A stretch of 64,000 bases of DNA from Deinococcus apachensis DSM 19763 (GCF_000381345.1 NZ_KB906398.1:310001-374000); one strand, 5' to 3'. Numbered from the stretch's first letter, positions 9,919 through 30,365 are shown. Notes: generated by a model from the sequence alone, not told the origin. Made by a program: numbers and translations.

Positions 9919-11448
9919 TTAGCCTCGCCCGTCCGCCCATTCCATAAACGCCACCAAATCCCCGTGCTGCCGCTCCAGGCTGGGCAGGTGGACGTACATC
10001 ATGTGCCCCGCCTCGTAGAACGCCTCGCGGACGTTGCCGCGCAGGCTGGGGTCAAGCCCCAGGTGGTCGAGGGTGTGCCGGGTCGCGTGGTACGGCGTGG
10101 CGAAGTCGAAGTAGCCGGAGGCCACATACACCTTCAGGTGCGGGTTCTGGTGGATGGCCTTGCGAAGGGTGTCTGATACCCGGACGTGCCTGTTCTCGAA
10201 CTCCTTGTAGCTCCAGGGGCGCACCCGGCCCGTCAGAATCTCGTAGGGCAGGTCGGACTCGAAGCCGAGTTCCACCCGGACGTAGTGGTTCATGGCGGCG
10301 GTGTACGGGCCGAAGATGGCACTCATGCTGGGGTCGTACTCGGAGCTCTCTCCACCCGAGTTCCGGTCGATGCCGGTGAAGCGGCTGTCCAGGCGGCCCA
10401 CGGTTCGGTCCCGGTCGCGCAACAGCTCTTTGCGGAAGCGGTCGAGGGTCACGCGCAGATCGTTCCGCAGCACGAAGTCCACGCTCACACCGGTGAGTTC
10501 GGCGTACCGTCCGGCCACCCGCTGCTGTTCCTCGGCGCCCAGGCGGGGCCCGGCGTGGAGGGCACGGGCGTACTCGCCGTCCGCGAATTCCTCCGCCTCG
10601 CGCAGCACCTCCGCCAGGGACCGCTCCCCCCCGAGCCTCCCGTGATACCAGGCGGTTGCCGCTGCAGTCGGCAGATGGACTATGTACGGCAGGTCATGCC
10701 CCGGCGTGAAGTCCACCGTCGAGAAGTCCAGGATGGAGCTGACGAGCATGATTCCATTCAGGAACAGGCCGTGCCGTTCCTGGAGGTAGCCACTGAGGCC
10801 CGCTGCACGGGTCGTGCCGTAACTCTCCCCGATCAGGAACTTGGGGCTGAGCCAGCGCCCCGCCCGACTGGTCCACAACCGGATGAAGTCGCCCACCGAC
10901 TCGATGTCCTTTTGAAAGCCGTGGAAGTCGCCGGGCTTCTCCCCTTCCGTCACGCGGGAGTACCCCGTGCTGACCGGGTCGATAAACACCAGATCCGAGT
11001 GGGTCAGCAGCGTGAACTCGTTGTCGGTGAGGTCGTAGGGTGGGCCGGTCAGGGCTCCAGCGTCGCCCATCACGACGCGGCGGGGTCCAAGGAGGCCCAG
11101 GTGGAGCCACACGGAACTGCTCCCCGGGCCGCCGTTGAAGCTGAATGTCAGGGGCCGGGAGCGGGGGTCGTGGTCCCCGTCGAGCGCGTAGGCCACGAAG
11201 AAGACACGGGCACGGGGCTTGAACCCCTCCGATTCGCCCTCCTTGGCGTGCTTCTCCTCGGCCAGGACCAGCGTACCCGCCGTGACGGTGTAGTGGAGTT
11301 CGCGTCCATTGACCGTCATGCGGTGATGGGTGACGCGAACCTCGTCCCGGGGTTGCTCGTCCTCGGGGCGGTCCTTCTCGCCTGTTCGGACCTTGACCTT
11401 CACCTCGGTGCCCTGCTCCGCCGCCTGCCTCTCCTGTTCGTCGCTCAT
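9919..11448 (-). CDS. Serine carboxypeptidase-like protein, peptidase family S10
   Basis: This 509-residue alpha/beta-hydrolase-fold protein resembles serine carboxypeptidases, which remove C-terminal residues from peptides. [11 protein letters not shown] carries the family oxyanion segment. The triad is Ser209 in GESYGTTRA, Asp448 in [10 protein letters not shown] and His482 in EAGHMMY. I see no signal peptide; the first 60 residues are charged and Glu/Lys-rich, so it may be cytoplasmic, unlike most S10 enzymes. ATG 11448 (MSDEQERQ) has AAGGG upstream; a start 14 codons earlier would be in frame but is Pro/Arg-rich. Neighbours give no pathway clue. Confidence 0.88.
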   Translation of the reverse strand: MSDEQERQAAEQGTEVKVKVRTGEKDRPEDEQPRDEVRVTHHRMTVNGRELHYTVTAGTLVLAEEKHAKEGESEGFKPRARVFFVAYALDGDHDPRSRPLTFSFNGGPGSSSVWLHLGLLGPRRVVMGDAGALTGPPYDLTDNEFTLLTHSDLVFIDPVSTGYSRVTEGEKPGDFHGFQKDIESVGDFIRLWTSRAGRWLSPKFLIGESYGTTRAAGLSGYLQERHGLFLNGIMLVSSILDFSTVDFTPGHDLPYIVHLPTAAATAWYHGRLGGERSLAEVLREAEEFADGEYARALHAGPRLGAEEQQRVAGRYAELTGVSVDFVLRNDLRVTLDRFRKELLRDRDRTVGRLDSRFTGIDRNSGGESSEYDPSMSAIFGPYTAAMNHYVRVELGFESDLPYEILTGRVRPWSYKEFENRHVRVSDTLRKAIHQNPHLKVYVASGYFDFATPYHATRHTLDHLGLDPSLRGNVREAFYEAGHMMYVHLPSLERQHGDLVAFMEWADGRG

Positions 11449-11499
11449 CGGTGCCCTTGTTCTACTGCCTGGGAGGCGGGAAGGGGGCAAACTTCCAGT

Positions 11500-11817
11500 T
11501 CAGAAAGGCGCTTCTCCCCGGCCCGGCGCCGCAATCGCCGCACATACGCCTCCGAATTGCCCAGACCCTTCCGCATTGCTGAACCGCACCACCTGCACGC
11601 CTAACGCCGCGAACTGCCGCGTCCGCTCAGCATCGGATTCAGCCACAGCCTGCTCGTCGTGACTGCGGCCGTCCAGTTCAATACACAGCTTCAGGGAAGG
11701 CACGTAGAAGTTCAAAATGTGGCTACGAATCGGCCCCTGACGCCGGAACTTGACCGGATGCGCGCGGAGGAACTCGAACCAGAGTTTGCGCCCGGCGGCC
11801 GTCTGGTTGTTCCCCAA
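11500..11817 (-). CDS. DUF559 family protein (Vsr-like endonuclease fold)
   Basis: A 105-residue protein of the DUF559 family, which shares the restriction-endonuclease-like fold of very short patch repair (Vsr) enzymes. Visible hallmarks are the N-terminal [14 protein letters not shown] block, [18 protein letters not shown], and [11 protein letters not shown] carrying the acidic E-x-D site, followed by [17 protein letters not shown]. The start is uncertain: TTG 11817 is used here, but family members usually have about 5-10 more residues and the frame stays open upstream. It lies between the S10 gene and mfd on the same strand. Its cellular role is not established; these genes are often solitary. 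Confidence 0.8.
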   Translation of the reverse strand: MGNNQTAAGRKLWFEFLRAHPVKFRRQGPIRSHILNFYVPSLKLCIELDGRSHDEQAVAESDAERTRQFAALGVQVVRFSNAEGSGQFGGVCAAIAAPGRGEAPF

Positions 11818-11974
11818 TGCGAGAGCGCTGGGAAACAGCCTCTTGGGGCAAGCGTCACGCGACGATAACCCCTCAATCAGCTTCCATCAAAAGGGTGCTC
11901 CCAAGCGCACGAAACTGGGTGGGCGTTGCCCACAGAAGCCTCCCTCCAAGGGGAGACCCCGCCAACGCCTCCCC

Positions 11975-15100
<3,126 letters not shown>

Positions 15101-15198
15101 CCGCAGATTGTACGCGGGGTTGGCAAATAGGAGGGCGAGGGAAGGAACGATGGGCGGGGACCCTGGTTCCCTCTTCCCAGGGTCCCCGCCCACAGTGC

Positions 15199-15635
15199 TC
15201 AGTTGCGCTTGAAGAACATCAGCACGGTTCCGCAGGGGTCCCAGGAGCAGGATTCCATGCTCACGCGCACCCGGTAGTCCCCGCGGGGAACCGTCACGGT
15301 CACGATGGGCACCGCGTCGGACAGGTAATCCGAGCCGATCACCCGCCCAGTGCTGTCCAGGACCTCCATATCCAGGCCTTCACGGTCGCTGTCGCAGATG
15401 GCCTGAAGCGGTAGGTGCCGCCTGAGAGGCTCAGGTCCTCCGCCGTCGTCTCCCACTCGTCCAAGGTATAGACGTCCGGATCGAAGATCTCGCGGTAACC
15501 AAGCCTCTCAGTCCGGTTCCGCTCCGTGCTGTAATCGCCATACATCCCCGATGGCACGGTATCCGCCCGCACCGCACCCCCGAACAGCAGCAATCCCACA
15601 GGAACCATCAGCGCCAGCCTCTTCCAGTTGTGCAT
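15199..15635 (-). pseudogene. Secreted protein gene interrupted by a one-base frameshift
   Basis: Two overlapping minus-strand frames read as one protein. From ATG 15635 comes a signal peptide (MHNWKRLALMVPVGLLLFGG, then AVRADT) and a domain running to LSGGTYRF. There the frame goes wrong; shifting by one base at about 15404-15405 restores [17 protein letters not shown], continuing to [11 protein letters not shown], two cysteines in CSWDPCG, and a stop at 15199. Adding a single C (TTC-CAG instead of TTCAG) makes one frame of about 145 codons. The repaired beta-rich sequence recalls bacterial pre-peptidase C-terminal domains. Either a real mutation or a sequencing error is possible. Confidence 0.75.
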
Positions 15636-15853
15636 CCCCGTCTCCCTTCCTTCCGCCCAGATGGGTCAGCCGAGTGGGCAGCGCCGGGCCGATCCCGGCT
15701 CCTCCACGTTCCTGCCCGCTCTGGACCCACGGTAGGAGGGGCCATAGGACCGCCGCGTGACCAGTCCAGACGGGCTATGGGCCTCTGGAAAGAGCGCTAT
15801 GACGGCTCTGCAGGGCGAACTGGGAGGCGACTGGAGCCACCATTCCGCCTTAG

Positions 15854-15885
15854 TTGACAAAACTCCTCAACTGCTCTGCTATGCT
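15854..15885 (+). promoter_or_regulatory. Leaderless promoter of the orphan binding-protein gene
   Basis: TGCTATGCT gives an extended -10 (TATGCT at 15880-15885) and TTGACA lies at 15854-15859, with 20-bp spacing. The ATG at 15893 falls 7 nt after the -10 box, where transcription would begin. The rest of 15636-15853 shows no gene. Confidence 0.72.
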
Positions 15886-15892
15886 TTGTTTT

Positions 15893-16867
15893 ATGAAGCA
15901 GACCTTCCTCTCCCTCACCACCCTGGCCCTCCTGATGGGTGCGGCTGACGCGCAGCAGGTTAAAGAACTTCGGCTCGGTGTCTTTCCCAACATCACGCAC
16001 GCAGCGGGGCTGGTCGGCATTCAGCGCGGCCTGTTCCAGAAGGAACTGGGGGGCGTCAAGCTCGTCGTCAAGGAGTTCGCCAACGGCTCGCAGGTCAACG
16101 AGGCCTTCGCGGCGGGCGCCATTGACGCGGCGTACGTCGGCCCCGGCCCGGCGATGAACGCCTTCATGCGCGGCGTGCCCATTCAGGTCTACGCGGGCGC
16201 GGCGAACGCGGGGGCGGTGCTGGTCGGGCGCAAGGACAGCGGGATTCGCAACGTGAAGGGCCTCAGCGGCAAGAAGGTCGCCGTGCCCACGCGCGGCTCG
16301 ACCCAGGACATCAGCCTGCGCCACCTGCTGCACGAAAACGGGCTGAAGACCACCGACGAGGGCGGCACCGTGACCATCGTGCCCATTGATCCCGCGAACA
16401 TGCCCGCCGCGTTCGCTTCCAAGCAGGTGGATGCCGCGCTGGTGCAGGAGCCCTGGGGCGCCGTGATGGAGACGCAGGGCGCGCGGCTGATTGCCAATGA
16501 AAAGGCGATCTGGGAGGGCGGCAACTACACCACCACCGTCCTCGTGGTGAACACGAAGTTCGCCGCTCAGAACCCGGAAGCCGTGAAGGACCTGCTGCGC
16601 GGGCACCTCGCTGCCATCAACTTTATTGGGAAGAGCAACGCGGGCGCGCAAAAGGCCATCGCGGACCAGATTCAGGCGTTTACCGGTAAGCGCCCCAACG
16701 CGGCGGAACTGTTCAAGGCGCTCGCGCGCACAAAGGTCACCTGGGACATTAACCTCAAGACGCTGGCCGAGTACGCCGAGCTGAACAAGGAGGCGGGCTT
16801 CGCGCGGGACGTGCCGGACCTGAACCGTTTTGTGAATCTGGGTGTGGTGCGCGGCCTGGCGAAGTAG
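15893..16867 (+). CDS. ABC substrate-binding protein, SsuA/TauA/NrtA type
   Basis: The 324-residue periplasmic protein would bind an aliphatic sulfonate, nitrate or similar small anion for ABC import. A signal peptide ([20 protein letters not shown]) is followed at once by the mature start [20 protein letters not shown]. The body has the family landmarks [48 protein letters not shown] and [12 protein letters not shown]. The start is fixed by the signal peptide and the leaderless promoter. No permease or ATPase lies beside it, so it is an orphan here and must use a transporter encoded elsewhere. The ligand cannot be told from sequence. Confidence 0.87.
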   Translation: MKQTFLSLTTLALLMGAADAQQVKELRLGVFPNITHAAGLVGIQRGLFQKELGGVKLVVKEFANGSQVNEAFAAGAIDAAYVGPGPAMNAFMRGVPIQVYAGAANAGAVLVGRKDSGIRNVKGLSGKKVAVPTRGSTQDISLRHLLHENGLKTTDEGGTVTIVPIDPANMPAAFASKQVDAALVQEPWGAVMETQGARLIANEKAIWEGGNYTTTVLVVNTKFAAQNPEAVKDLLRGHLAAINFIGKSNAGAQKAIADQIQAFTGKRPNAAELFKALARTKVTWDINLKTLAEYAELNKEAGFARDVPDLNRFVNLGVVRGLAK

Positions 16868-16886
16868 GGAGCCCTCCGCCACCGGC

Positions 16887-16912
16887 AGCCCCGGCTTCCC
16901 GCTGGGGCTTTT
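16887..16912 (+). terminator. Terminator after the binding-protein gene
   Basis: AGCCCC and GGGGCT arms (16887-16892 and 16904-16909) surround an 11-nt loop and are followed by TTTT. Downstream, 16914-16948 carries a half copy of the TCAGCxGTCAG repeat seen in other intergenic regions here. Confidence 0.75.
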
Positions 16913-16959
16913 GTCTTTCTGACCGCTGACAGCTGACCGCTGACCGCTATCCTTCCCCC

Positions 16960-17646
16960 ATGACCGGACCGAAGAGAGGATCGAGAGGCCGCGCGCCCAA
17001 GCGCAACACGGCCCAGGGGCGCGGCGGGATCACGCGGGACAGCACCCGGCCCGCGCGGGAGCGCAGCCCGGGACGGGAGGAGGGACGGCCAGCGGAGTCC
17101 AGGCCGAGGCGGGAGGAGAGCCGCACGGGAGCGCGTACAGGCGCCACCAACCCCGCCCGGCGCAAACCCGGCGAGCGCGACAGCAGTCCTGAGCGCCCCT
17201 TCAAGCCCGGCCCCGCGCGGCAGGCCCCGCCCAAGGTGGCGAAGAAAAAGCCCCTGCCGGAACTCAAGCGGGTGCAGCTCGACGCGCCCCCCCCCGACGC
17301 GACGTTCCGGGACCGCGACGGCGAGACCATCACCTTCCCCGATTCCGCCCTCAAGCGGGTGGCCGCGCGCATCCTGACTCAGAAGAACAAGGCGTGGCGC
17401 TACCGGCCCTTCTCTTTCCCGCTCTTCACGGATAAGGGCAACGAGCAGGCCTTTCACTTCGACTTCTACATCTACGACGCGGAAGACTCGGTGATCCGGC
17501 TGATCCTGGTCGTGCCCTTCGAGTCGCGCGAGGTGTGGGACCGGGTGGGGCGCTTCAAACGGCAGTACCCGATGTACGCTTACGAGCTGTGGACGCCGGA
17601 GAGGCTGGCCCAGCTTGGCGGGCCGCGGGGTCGCCTGGACTTCTGA
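16960..17646 (+). CDS. Unknown protein: basic disordered N-terminus plus folded C-terminal domain
   Basis: I do not recognise this 228-residue protein by name. Residues 1-105 are rich in Arg, Pro, Gly and Ser and likely disordered and nucleic-acid-binding. Residues 110-228 look folded, with alternating strands and helices: [53 protein letters not shown] and [12 protein letters not shown]. The order (acidic residue in HFDFYIYD, a buried LILVV strand, then helix and strand) recalls PD-(D/E)xK nucleases, but the usual final lysine is not at the expected place, so this is a weak guess. TATCCT at 16948-16953 ends 6 nt before the ATG, fitting a leaderless start. Confidence 0.6.
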   Translation: MTGPKRGSRGRAPKRNTAQGRGGITRDSTRPARERSPGREEGRPAESRPRREESRTGARTGATNPARRKPGERDSSPERPFKPGPARQAPPKVAKKKPLPELKRVQLDAPPPDATFRDRDGETITFPDSALKRVAARILTQKNKAWRYRPFSFPLFTDKGNEQAFHFDFYIYDAEDSVIRLILVVPFESREVWDRVGRFKRQYPMYAYELWTPERLAQLGGPRGRLDF

Positions 17647-17729
17647 CAACAGCTCGGCCTTGCAACTCTCTTGAGACATTCCGGAAGCGGGACGCTCTGT
17701 AAGACATTTCCTGTGTGTGATGAGAAGCA

Positions 17730-17747
17730 TCTGGTAACGTTTCCAGA
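17730..17747. promoter_or_regulatory. LacI-type operator candidate upstream of the trehalose genes
   Basis: TCTGGTAACGTTTCCAGA is an 18-bp near-perfect inverted repeat centred on CG, the form typical of LacI/GalR-family operators. It lies 98 bp upstream of the debranching enzyme start. No LacI-family gene is in the window. The gap 17647-17844 holds no gene and no convincing complete promoter. Confidence 0.5.
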
Positions 17748-17844
17748 GATGGGCGGCGACTTCACGGGTTGACCCGGGAGCCGCCGCCTTCCCGCGCTTG
17801 TTGAATTTCCAGAACACATCGGGCCGAGAGCCCGTGGAGAACGC

Positions 17845-20028
<2,184 letters not shown>

Positions 20029-20228
20029 GGTCAGCTCCTGCTGGGGCGGCCCACGCGTGGGGCCAGGGGGTGAAGGGGGTTGTGGCTTCCTTCACCCTCT
20101 TCTCGTGCCACTGGAAGCGGATTCTCAGGTCCCTTGAACTCGTCCTCACCCTCATCCGCCCCACTCCCCCTACGCTGATCCGTTCGCCGCCCTCCGGTTG
20201 AGGAGGTTCGGTTTGCAAGGAGCATTGC

Positions 20229-22027
20229 ATGCCCAATCCTTCGAAGTACATTCTGACCCCCGACGCAGCCCCTGACGCCCTCTCCACCCGCCTGGGCGCC
20301 CACCTCCTGCCGGATCGCAGTGGCACCCGTTTTCGCGTCTGGACCACCACGGCGAGCGAGGTGAGTGTGCGTGTCAACGGCACCGACCACCCCATGTCAG
20401 CCCTCGGCGAGGGCACCTTCGAGGTGATCCTGCCCGTGGGTGTCGGCGCCCGGTATAAGTTCCTACTCGGCGGCCAGGCCTGGCCCGACCCCTACGCCCG
20501 CTTCCTGCCGGACGGCGTTCACGGCGACGCGGAGGTTGTGGACCTGGACGCCTACGGGTGGAAGAACACCGGGTGGCGCGGCCTCCCCCTCTCCGAGTGT
20601 GTGTTCTACGAGCTGCACGTGGGCACCTTTACCCCGGAGGGCACCTACCGCGCGGCTCTGGAGAAGCTGCCCGAACTCGTGGAGCTGGGGGTCACGGCCG
20701 TCGAGCTGATGCCGCTCGCGTCGTTTCCCGGCAAGCGGGGCTGGGGGTACGACGGGGTGGCCCTGTACGCCCCCTACGCCGAATACGGGCGGCCCGAGGA
20801 CCTGATGACGTTCGTGGACGCCGCGCACGGGCTGGGACTCGCCGTCTTTCTGGACGTGGTGTACAACCACTTCGGGCCGGACGGGAACTACCTGGGGGTG
20901 TACAGCCCGCAGTATTTCACCGACCGCTTCCACACCCCCTGGGGCGCCGGGCTGGACTACGCCGAGCCCCATATGCGCCGACTGATCACGGGAAATGCCC
21001 GGATGTGGCTGCGCGACTACCGGTTCGACGGCCTGCGGCTGGACGCCACCAATGTGATCTCCGACGACAGCCCGGTGCACATCCTGCGCGAACTGGCGGA
21101 TGAGGTTCACGCGCTCGGCGGCACTCACCTCCTCGTCGCGGAGGATCACCGCAACCTGCCCGAGCTGATGACGGAAGACCACCTCGACGGGGTGTGGGCG
21201 GACGACTTTCACCACGAGGTGCGCGTCACGCTGACCGGGGAACGCGAGGGGTACTTCTCGCCCTTCCAGGGGGGCGCGGCGGCGCTCGCCCACGTGATCA
21301 ACCGCGGCTGGGTGTACGAGGGGCAGGTCACCCCCTTCGGCGACCACCCGCGCGGCAAACCCGCCGACGCGCTGGAAGCTCCTTCGTTCGTCTACTGCAT
21401 CCAGAACCACGACCAGATCGGCAACCGGCCCCGCGGGGACCGGCTGCACCATCCGGGCGGGGTCAGCCCCACGACGTTCCGGGGCGCCTCCGCGCTGCTC
21501 CTCACGCTGCCGATGACGCCGCTGCTGTTCCAGGGGCAGGAGTGGGCAGCTTCGGCCCTCTTCCCCTTCTTCAGCGACCACGCGGGCGACCTGGGCCGGG
21601 CGGTCACCGAGGGGCGCAAGAAGGAGTTCGGCTATTTCAAGTCCTTCTCGACCCAGGAGGTGCTCGACCCGCAGGACGAGGCGACCTTCCGGGCGGCCAG
21701 GCTCGACTGGGCCGAGCGCGAGACGGGGGAACACGGGCGCACCCTGGCGCTGTACCGCGAGTTGCTGAGGCTGCGCCGGGAGGACCCGGTGCTGCGCGAC
21801 CGCAGCCGCCGCAACCTCCAGGCCGGGAACGAGGGGAACGTGCTGTGGGTCCATCACAAGACGGCAGATGGCGAGCGCACCCTGCTCTGGAACGTGGGGC
21901 AGGAGGCGGTGGACGCCGGAGCACTGCACCTCCCCTTCCCCCTCCCGACGGACGTCCTGCTTCACTCCGAGGGCCGGGAGGACACCACGCTGAACTCCGG
22001 TGAAGCCGTCCTGCTAGGGGCACAGGC

Positions 22028-22031
<4 letters not shown>
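20229..22031 (+). CDS. treZ: Malto-oligosyltrehalose trehalohydrolase
   Basis: GH13 enzyme that cuts trehalose from the end of maltooligosyl-trehalose made by TreY. Of 600 residues, the N-terminal beta domain (about 15-105) precedes the barrel. Catalytic triad: D272 in [11 protein letters not shown]305 in LLVAEDHRN and D395 in [24 protein letters not shown] is the first conserved region and [16 protein letters not shown] the barrel entry. AAGGAG lies 7 nt before ATG 20229. The last four bases overlap treY (ATGA). The 200-bp gap before it contains a small hairpin (GGTGAAGG and CCTTCACC, 20069-20096) and no gene; read-through from glgX is possible. Confidence 0.96.
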
Positions 22032-24877
<2,846 letters not shown>

Positions 24878-24879
24878 GG

Positions 24880-24984
24880 ATCAGCTTTCAGCGGTCAGCC
24901 GTCAGAAAGCGATGGGAGGGCTCCGGCGTAGGCTGGGGCTCTTCTCTTTTTCCCTTTCTGAACGCCGACGGCTGACGGCTTTCT
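24880..24984. repeat. Dispersed palindromic repeat, copy B (probable terminator)
   Basis: The element has outer arms AGCCGTCAG (24898-24906) and CTGACGGCT (24972-24980), with the internal sequence GGCGTAGGCTGGGGCT. The same building blocks recur at 16914-16948, 25729-25790 and 63908-63993. It directly follows treY. Confidence 0.75.
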
Positions 24985-25027
24985 CCCCCGGGAACTTTTC
25001 ACCACCTCCCCCCGTATCCTGAGCCGT

Positions 25028-25714
25028 ATGCAACTGACTGCTACCCGGACGGAAAATCTGGTCCGCACCTTCATGGCGCGGACGTACTCGTGGATGGCGG
25101 CGGGGCTGGCGCTCACGGCCGGGGTCGCCTACCTGACGGCGCAGAACGAGGGGCTGGCGCAGCAGGTGATGGCGCTGCGGCTGCCGCTCATCCTGGCGCA
25201 GCTCGCGCTGGTGTTCGTGCTGAGCCTCTTCGCCCAGCGGCTGAGCAGCGCGGTCGCCGGAATCCTGTTCATCGCCTACGCCGCGCTGACCGGCCTAACC
25301 TTCAGCTCGCTGCTCTTCGTCTATAGCCCCGCCGCCGTGACCGCCGCCTTCCTGACCACGGCGGGTACCTTCGGGGCCATGAGCGTGGCGGGCTTCGTGA
25401 TCAAGAGGGACCTGAGCGCGATGGGCCGCTTCTTCCTGTTCGCGGTTCTCGGCCTGCTGATTGCGATGATCGTGAACCTGTTCGTGGCGAGCAGCGCCCT
25501 GACGCTGGGCATCAGCATCGTCGGCGTGCTGCTCTTCGCGGGCCTGACCACCTACGACACCCAGATGCTCCGCAACCTCGCGCTAAGCGGCGTCAGCGGT
25601 GAGATGGCCGAGCGTGCGGCGATCAACGGCGCGCTGGCCCTGTACCTCGATTTCATCAATATGTTCCTGTTTATCCTGCGCCTCTTCGGCTTCGCGGGAA
25701 GCAGCCGGGACTGA
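25028..25714 (+). CDS. Bax inhibitor-1/YccA family membrane protein
   Basis: This 228-residue protein of the Bax inhibitor-1 (UPF0005) family has about seven membrane helices between residues 20 and 222. N-terminal [23 protein letters not shown] and the later [13 protein letters not shown] and [20 protein letters not shown] are family-typical. The acidic residues used for pH-dependent calcium leak in the structurally known member (in TTYDTQ and LDFIN) are present. The role in bacteria is unsettled; membrane ion homeostasis or membrane-protein quality control are suggested. TATCCT (25015-25020) ends 7 nt before the ATG, so it is leaderless and not part of the trehalose operon. Confidence 0.92.
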   Translation: MQLTATRTENLVRTFMARTYSWMAAGLALTAGVAYLTAQNEGLAQQVMALRLPLILAQLALVFVLSLFAQRLSSAVAGILFIAYAALTGLTFSSLLFVYSPAAVTAAFLTTAGTFGAMSVAGFVIKRDLSAMGRFFLFAVLGLLIAMIVNLFVASSALTLGISIVGVLLFAGLTTYDTQMLRNLALSGVSGEMAERAAINGALALYLDFINMFLFILRLFGFAGSSRD

Positions 25715-25728
25715 GGAGCGATCAGCGT

Positions 25729-25790
25729 TCAGCCGTCAGAAAAAGAGATGCCCCAGCCACAGCTGGGGCATCTCTTTTTCTGACGGCTGA
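25729..25790. terminator. Perfect 29-bp palindrome, dispersed repeat copy C, bidirectional terminator
   Basis: Left arm 25729-25757 and right arm 25762-25790 are perfectly complementary over 29 bp around a CACA loop. The stem has a GC core (GCCCCAGC) flanked by A5/T5 runs and outer TCAGCCGTCAG arms. It separates convergent genes (Bax-inhibitor-1 protein and treS), so it can terminate both. Confidence 0.9.
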
Positions 25791-25803
25791 TTATCTGACG
25801 CTC

Positions 25804-27477
<1,674 letters not shown>

Positions 27478-27580
27478 GCGGCGCAGTTTAAAGCGATGAC
27501 CGGAAGGGGTGCCAGGGGGTTGGGAGCAGAGGCCCTCTCACACCACCACGCTCAGGCCCTCATCCACTTCAGCCTCTTTA

Positions 27581-27610
27581 TTGATAAAGACAAATCATTA
27601 TGCGTCTACT
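27581..27610 (+). promoter_or_regulatory. Promoter and possible metal-regulator site of the Zn/Mn importer
   Basis: TTGATA (27581-27586) and TCTACT (27605-27610) lie 18 bp apart. The spacer is unusually AT-rich for this genome and, with the -35, forms an imperfect dyad (TTGAT near 27581, ATCAT near 27594). That position suits a Zur/DtxR/Mur-type repressor. The regulator is not identified. Confidence 0.4.
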
Positions 27611-27661
27611 GCACGGACGGACCTGTCACATCAACGCCTCGACGACCGGGAGGGTGCTGGC

Positions 27662-28561
27662 ATGAGCCGCGCACTGCTCCTCTTGGGCCTGAGCCTGGGC
27701 GTGGCCTCTGCCGCCCCGCTGCCGGTCAGCGCCACGACCACCATCGTCGGGGACTTTGTGAGGGCGGTTGGCGGGAGCCGGGTCAGCGTGAACGTGATCG
27801 TGCCCGCGGGGGGCGACGCGCACACCTTTCAGCCCACCACCACGGTGATCCGCGGGCTGAGCGGGAGCCGGGCCCTCTTCGCCAACGGGGCGGGCCTGGA
27901 GCCCTGGCTGCCGAAGCTGAAGGCGTCCGCCCCCGGGGTGCCGGTGACCGAACTCACGGCCGGGTTGAAGTTGCGCGCCGCCGACCCCGCCGAACAAGGC
28001 CACGAGGCAGCCGGGCACGACGACCACGGCGCCTTCGATCCCCACGCCTGGTGGGACCCCACCCTGGCGGCCGGGTATGTTCGCAACGTGCAGGCGGCGC
28101 TGACCCGGCTCGATCCGCCGGGCCGTGCCACCTACGCGGGGAATGCGGCGGCGTACCTCGGGAAGCTGCGCGCCCTGGATGCCTACGCGAAAGGGCAGTT
28201 TGCCAGTGTTCCCGCCGCCCGGCGCAAGCTTGTCACCAACCACGACAGCCTGCATTACCTGGCGAACCATTACGGATTGACCGTGATCGGGGCCGTTATT
28301 CCTGGACTCAGCACCGAGCGTGAGCCCAGCCCGCGGGAACTCGCCGGGCTGATCGAGGCCGTGAGGAAAAGCGGCGTCCGCGTGATCTTTACCGAGAACA
28401 CCGTCAACGCGCGTCTGGCTCAGACCCTGGCCCGCGAGACCGGCGCAAAGGTTGCCCCGCCCCTCTACACCGACGCGCTGGGACCGAAGGGAAGTGCGGG
28501 CGAGACCTATCTGAAGGCCTTCCGCTCCAACGTGGACACGATTGTGCGGGCATTGAGGTAG
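27662..28561 (+). CDS. Zinc/manganese ABC transporter substrate-binding protein
   Basis: The 299-residue periplasmic cluster A-I metal-binding protein has a signal peptide ([17 protein letters not shown]) and then [17 protein letters not shown]. Metal ligands are visible: [11 protein letters not shown] (first His), the His-rich loop [36 protein letters not shown], and Glu/Asp in [10 protein letters not shown] and LYTDALG. A His-rich loop favours zinc in this family but manganese cannot be excluded, and manganese import is prominent in Deinococcus. GGGAGGG precedes ATG 27662, which directly begins the signal peptide. It heads a gene set with an ATPase and permease downstream. Confidence 0.92.
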   Translation: MSRALLLLGLSLGVASAAPLPVSATTTIVGDFVRAVGGSRVSVNVIVPAGGDAHTFQPTTTVIRGLSGSRALFANGAGLEPWLPKLKASAPGVPVTELTAGLKLRAADPAEQGHEAAGHDDHGAFDPHAWWDPTLAAGYVRNVQAALTRLDPPGRATYAGNAAAYLGKLRALDAYAKGQFASVPAARRKLVTNHDSLHYLANHYGLTVIGAVIPGLSTEREPSPRELAGLIEAVRKSGVRVIFTENTVNARLAQTLARETGAKVAPPLYTDALGPKGSAGETYLKAFRSNVDTIVRALR

Positions 28562-28723
28562 GCGAGAAGGACCTTCGCCTGGACGGGGGCCCGGGGAGGA
28601 CGGGGCTCAGGGCAGGCCCAGCCAGGCTGGGATTTCGTCAGGCCGAACGGGAAGCCGTCTTCCCTGCCACTGCTGTTGATTTCGCACTCGCAATATCACC
28701 CGCAAGGGCGCTATCCTCGGCGG

Positions 28724-29446
28724 ATGCTGGGTGTGGAGAACCTGACGGTGCGGTACGGCACCCAAGTGGCGCTGGAGGACGCGACGGTCCGCTTCGAGGC
28801 GGGCACTTTCAGCGCGGTCATCGGGCCGAACGGGGCGGGCAAGAGCACGCTGCTCAAGACACTGGTGGGGCTGCTGCCCGACTCCGAGGGCCGCGTGCGC
28901 TTCGACGCCGGGCACACGGCCCAGAACTGCGTGTCGTACGTGCCGCAGCAGCAGACGCTGGACTGGGCCTTTCCGGTCACGGTCTGGGACGTGGCGATGA
29001 TGGGCCGAACGGGGCGCCTGGGCTGGCTGCGCCGGCCGGGCCGCGAGGACCGGGAGCGGGTGGTGGCGGCGCTGAGGGAAACCGGCGTGTACGAGCTGCG
29101 GCACCGGCACATCGGGGCGCTCAGCGGGGGGCAGCGGCAACGGGTCTTGCTCGCGCGGATGCTGGCCCGCGACGGCCACCTGCTGCTGCTGGACGAACCG
29201 CTGACCGGCGTGGACGCCGCCACCCAGGAGCAACTCATGGCCCTGCTGCGCGCCCAGGCCGACAAGGGCCGCGCCGTGGTGATGGTCACCCACGATCTTG
29301 AACAGGCGCGGCGCTGGTGCGACCACCTCATTCTGGTGAACCGGCGCATCATCGCCGACGGCACGCCGGGCGAGGTGTACACACCGCGCAATATCGAGGC
29401 GACCTTCAGCGCGAGCCACCTCGGCCACATGCACGCGGAGGCCTGA
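28724..29446 (+). CDS. Metal ABC transporter ATP-binding protein
   Basis: A 240-residue ATPase of the Zn/Mn (ZnuC/MntB) type. Walker [10 protein letters not shown] (about 35-43), Q-loop YVPQQQ, signature LSGGQRQR, Walker B LLLLDEP and the switch His in MVTHDLEQA are all intact; [16 protein letters not shown] is typical of metal importers. ATG 28724 is used; TATCCT (28712-28717) lies 6 nt upstream, so an internal leaderless promoter is possible in addition to read-through from the binding protein gene 162 bp upstream. The stop overlaps a 23-codon ORF as TGATG. Confidence 0.92.
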   Translation: MLGVENLTVRYGTQVALEDATVRFEAGTFSAVIGPNGAGKSTLLKTLVGLLPDSEGRVRFDAGHTAQNCVSYVPQQQTLDWAFPVTVWDVAMMGRTGRLGWLRRPGREDRERVVAALRETGVYELRHRHIGALSGGQRQRVLLARMLARDGHLLLLDEPLTGVDAATQEQLMALLRAQADKGRAVVMVTHDLEQARRWCDHLILVNRRIIADGTPGEVYTPRNIEATFSASHLGHMHAEA

Positions 29447-29516
29447 TGACCTGGATTGAACGCAAGACGGAGCGTGACAGCATGGCGGCCCACCTTCCCC
29501 CTGCAGGCCGCCCCTG

Positions 29517-29517
<1 letters not shown>
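29446..29517 (+). CDS. 23-codon ORF coupled at both ends inside the metal importer operon
   Basis: ATG 29446 overlaps the ATPase stop (TGATG), and its own stop at 29515-29517 overlaps the permease start in the same TGATG form. The peptide is [23 protein letters not shown]: hydrophilic, with no membrane segment or known motif. The double one-base overlap argues that a ribosome finishing the ATPase restarts here and then on the permease. It could be a real microprotein, or only a translational bridge. I recognise no relative. Confidence 0.5.
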
Positions 29518-30326
<809 letters not shown>

Positions 30327-30365
30327 TGCGCCATTCGGCGTATTCGGCCCGTGGACCTCACCCGG

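Noticed and set aside
20029..20228. Separate leaderless promoter for treZ at TACGCT (20171-20176)
   Set aside because: It is over 50 nt from the start and has no matching -35; a good AAGGAG ribosome site exists, so a leadered or read-through transcript is more likely.
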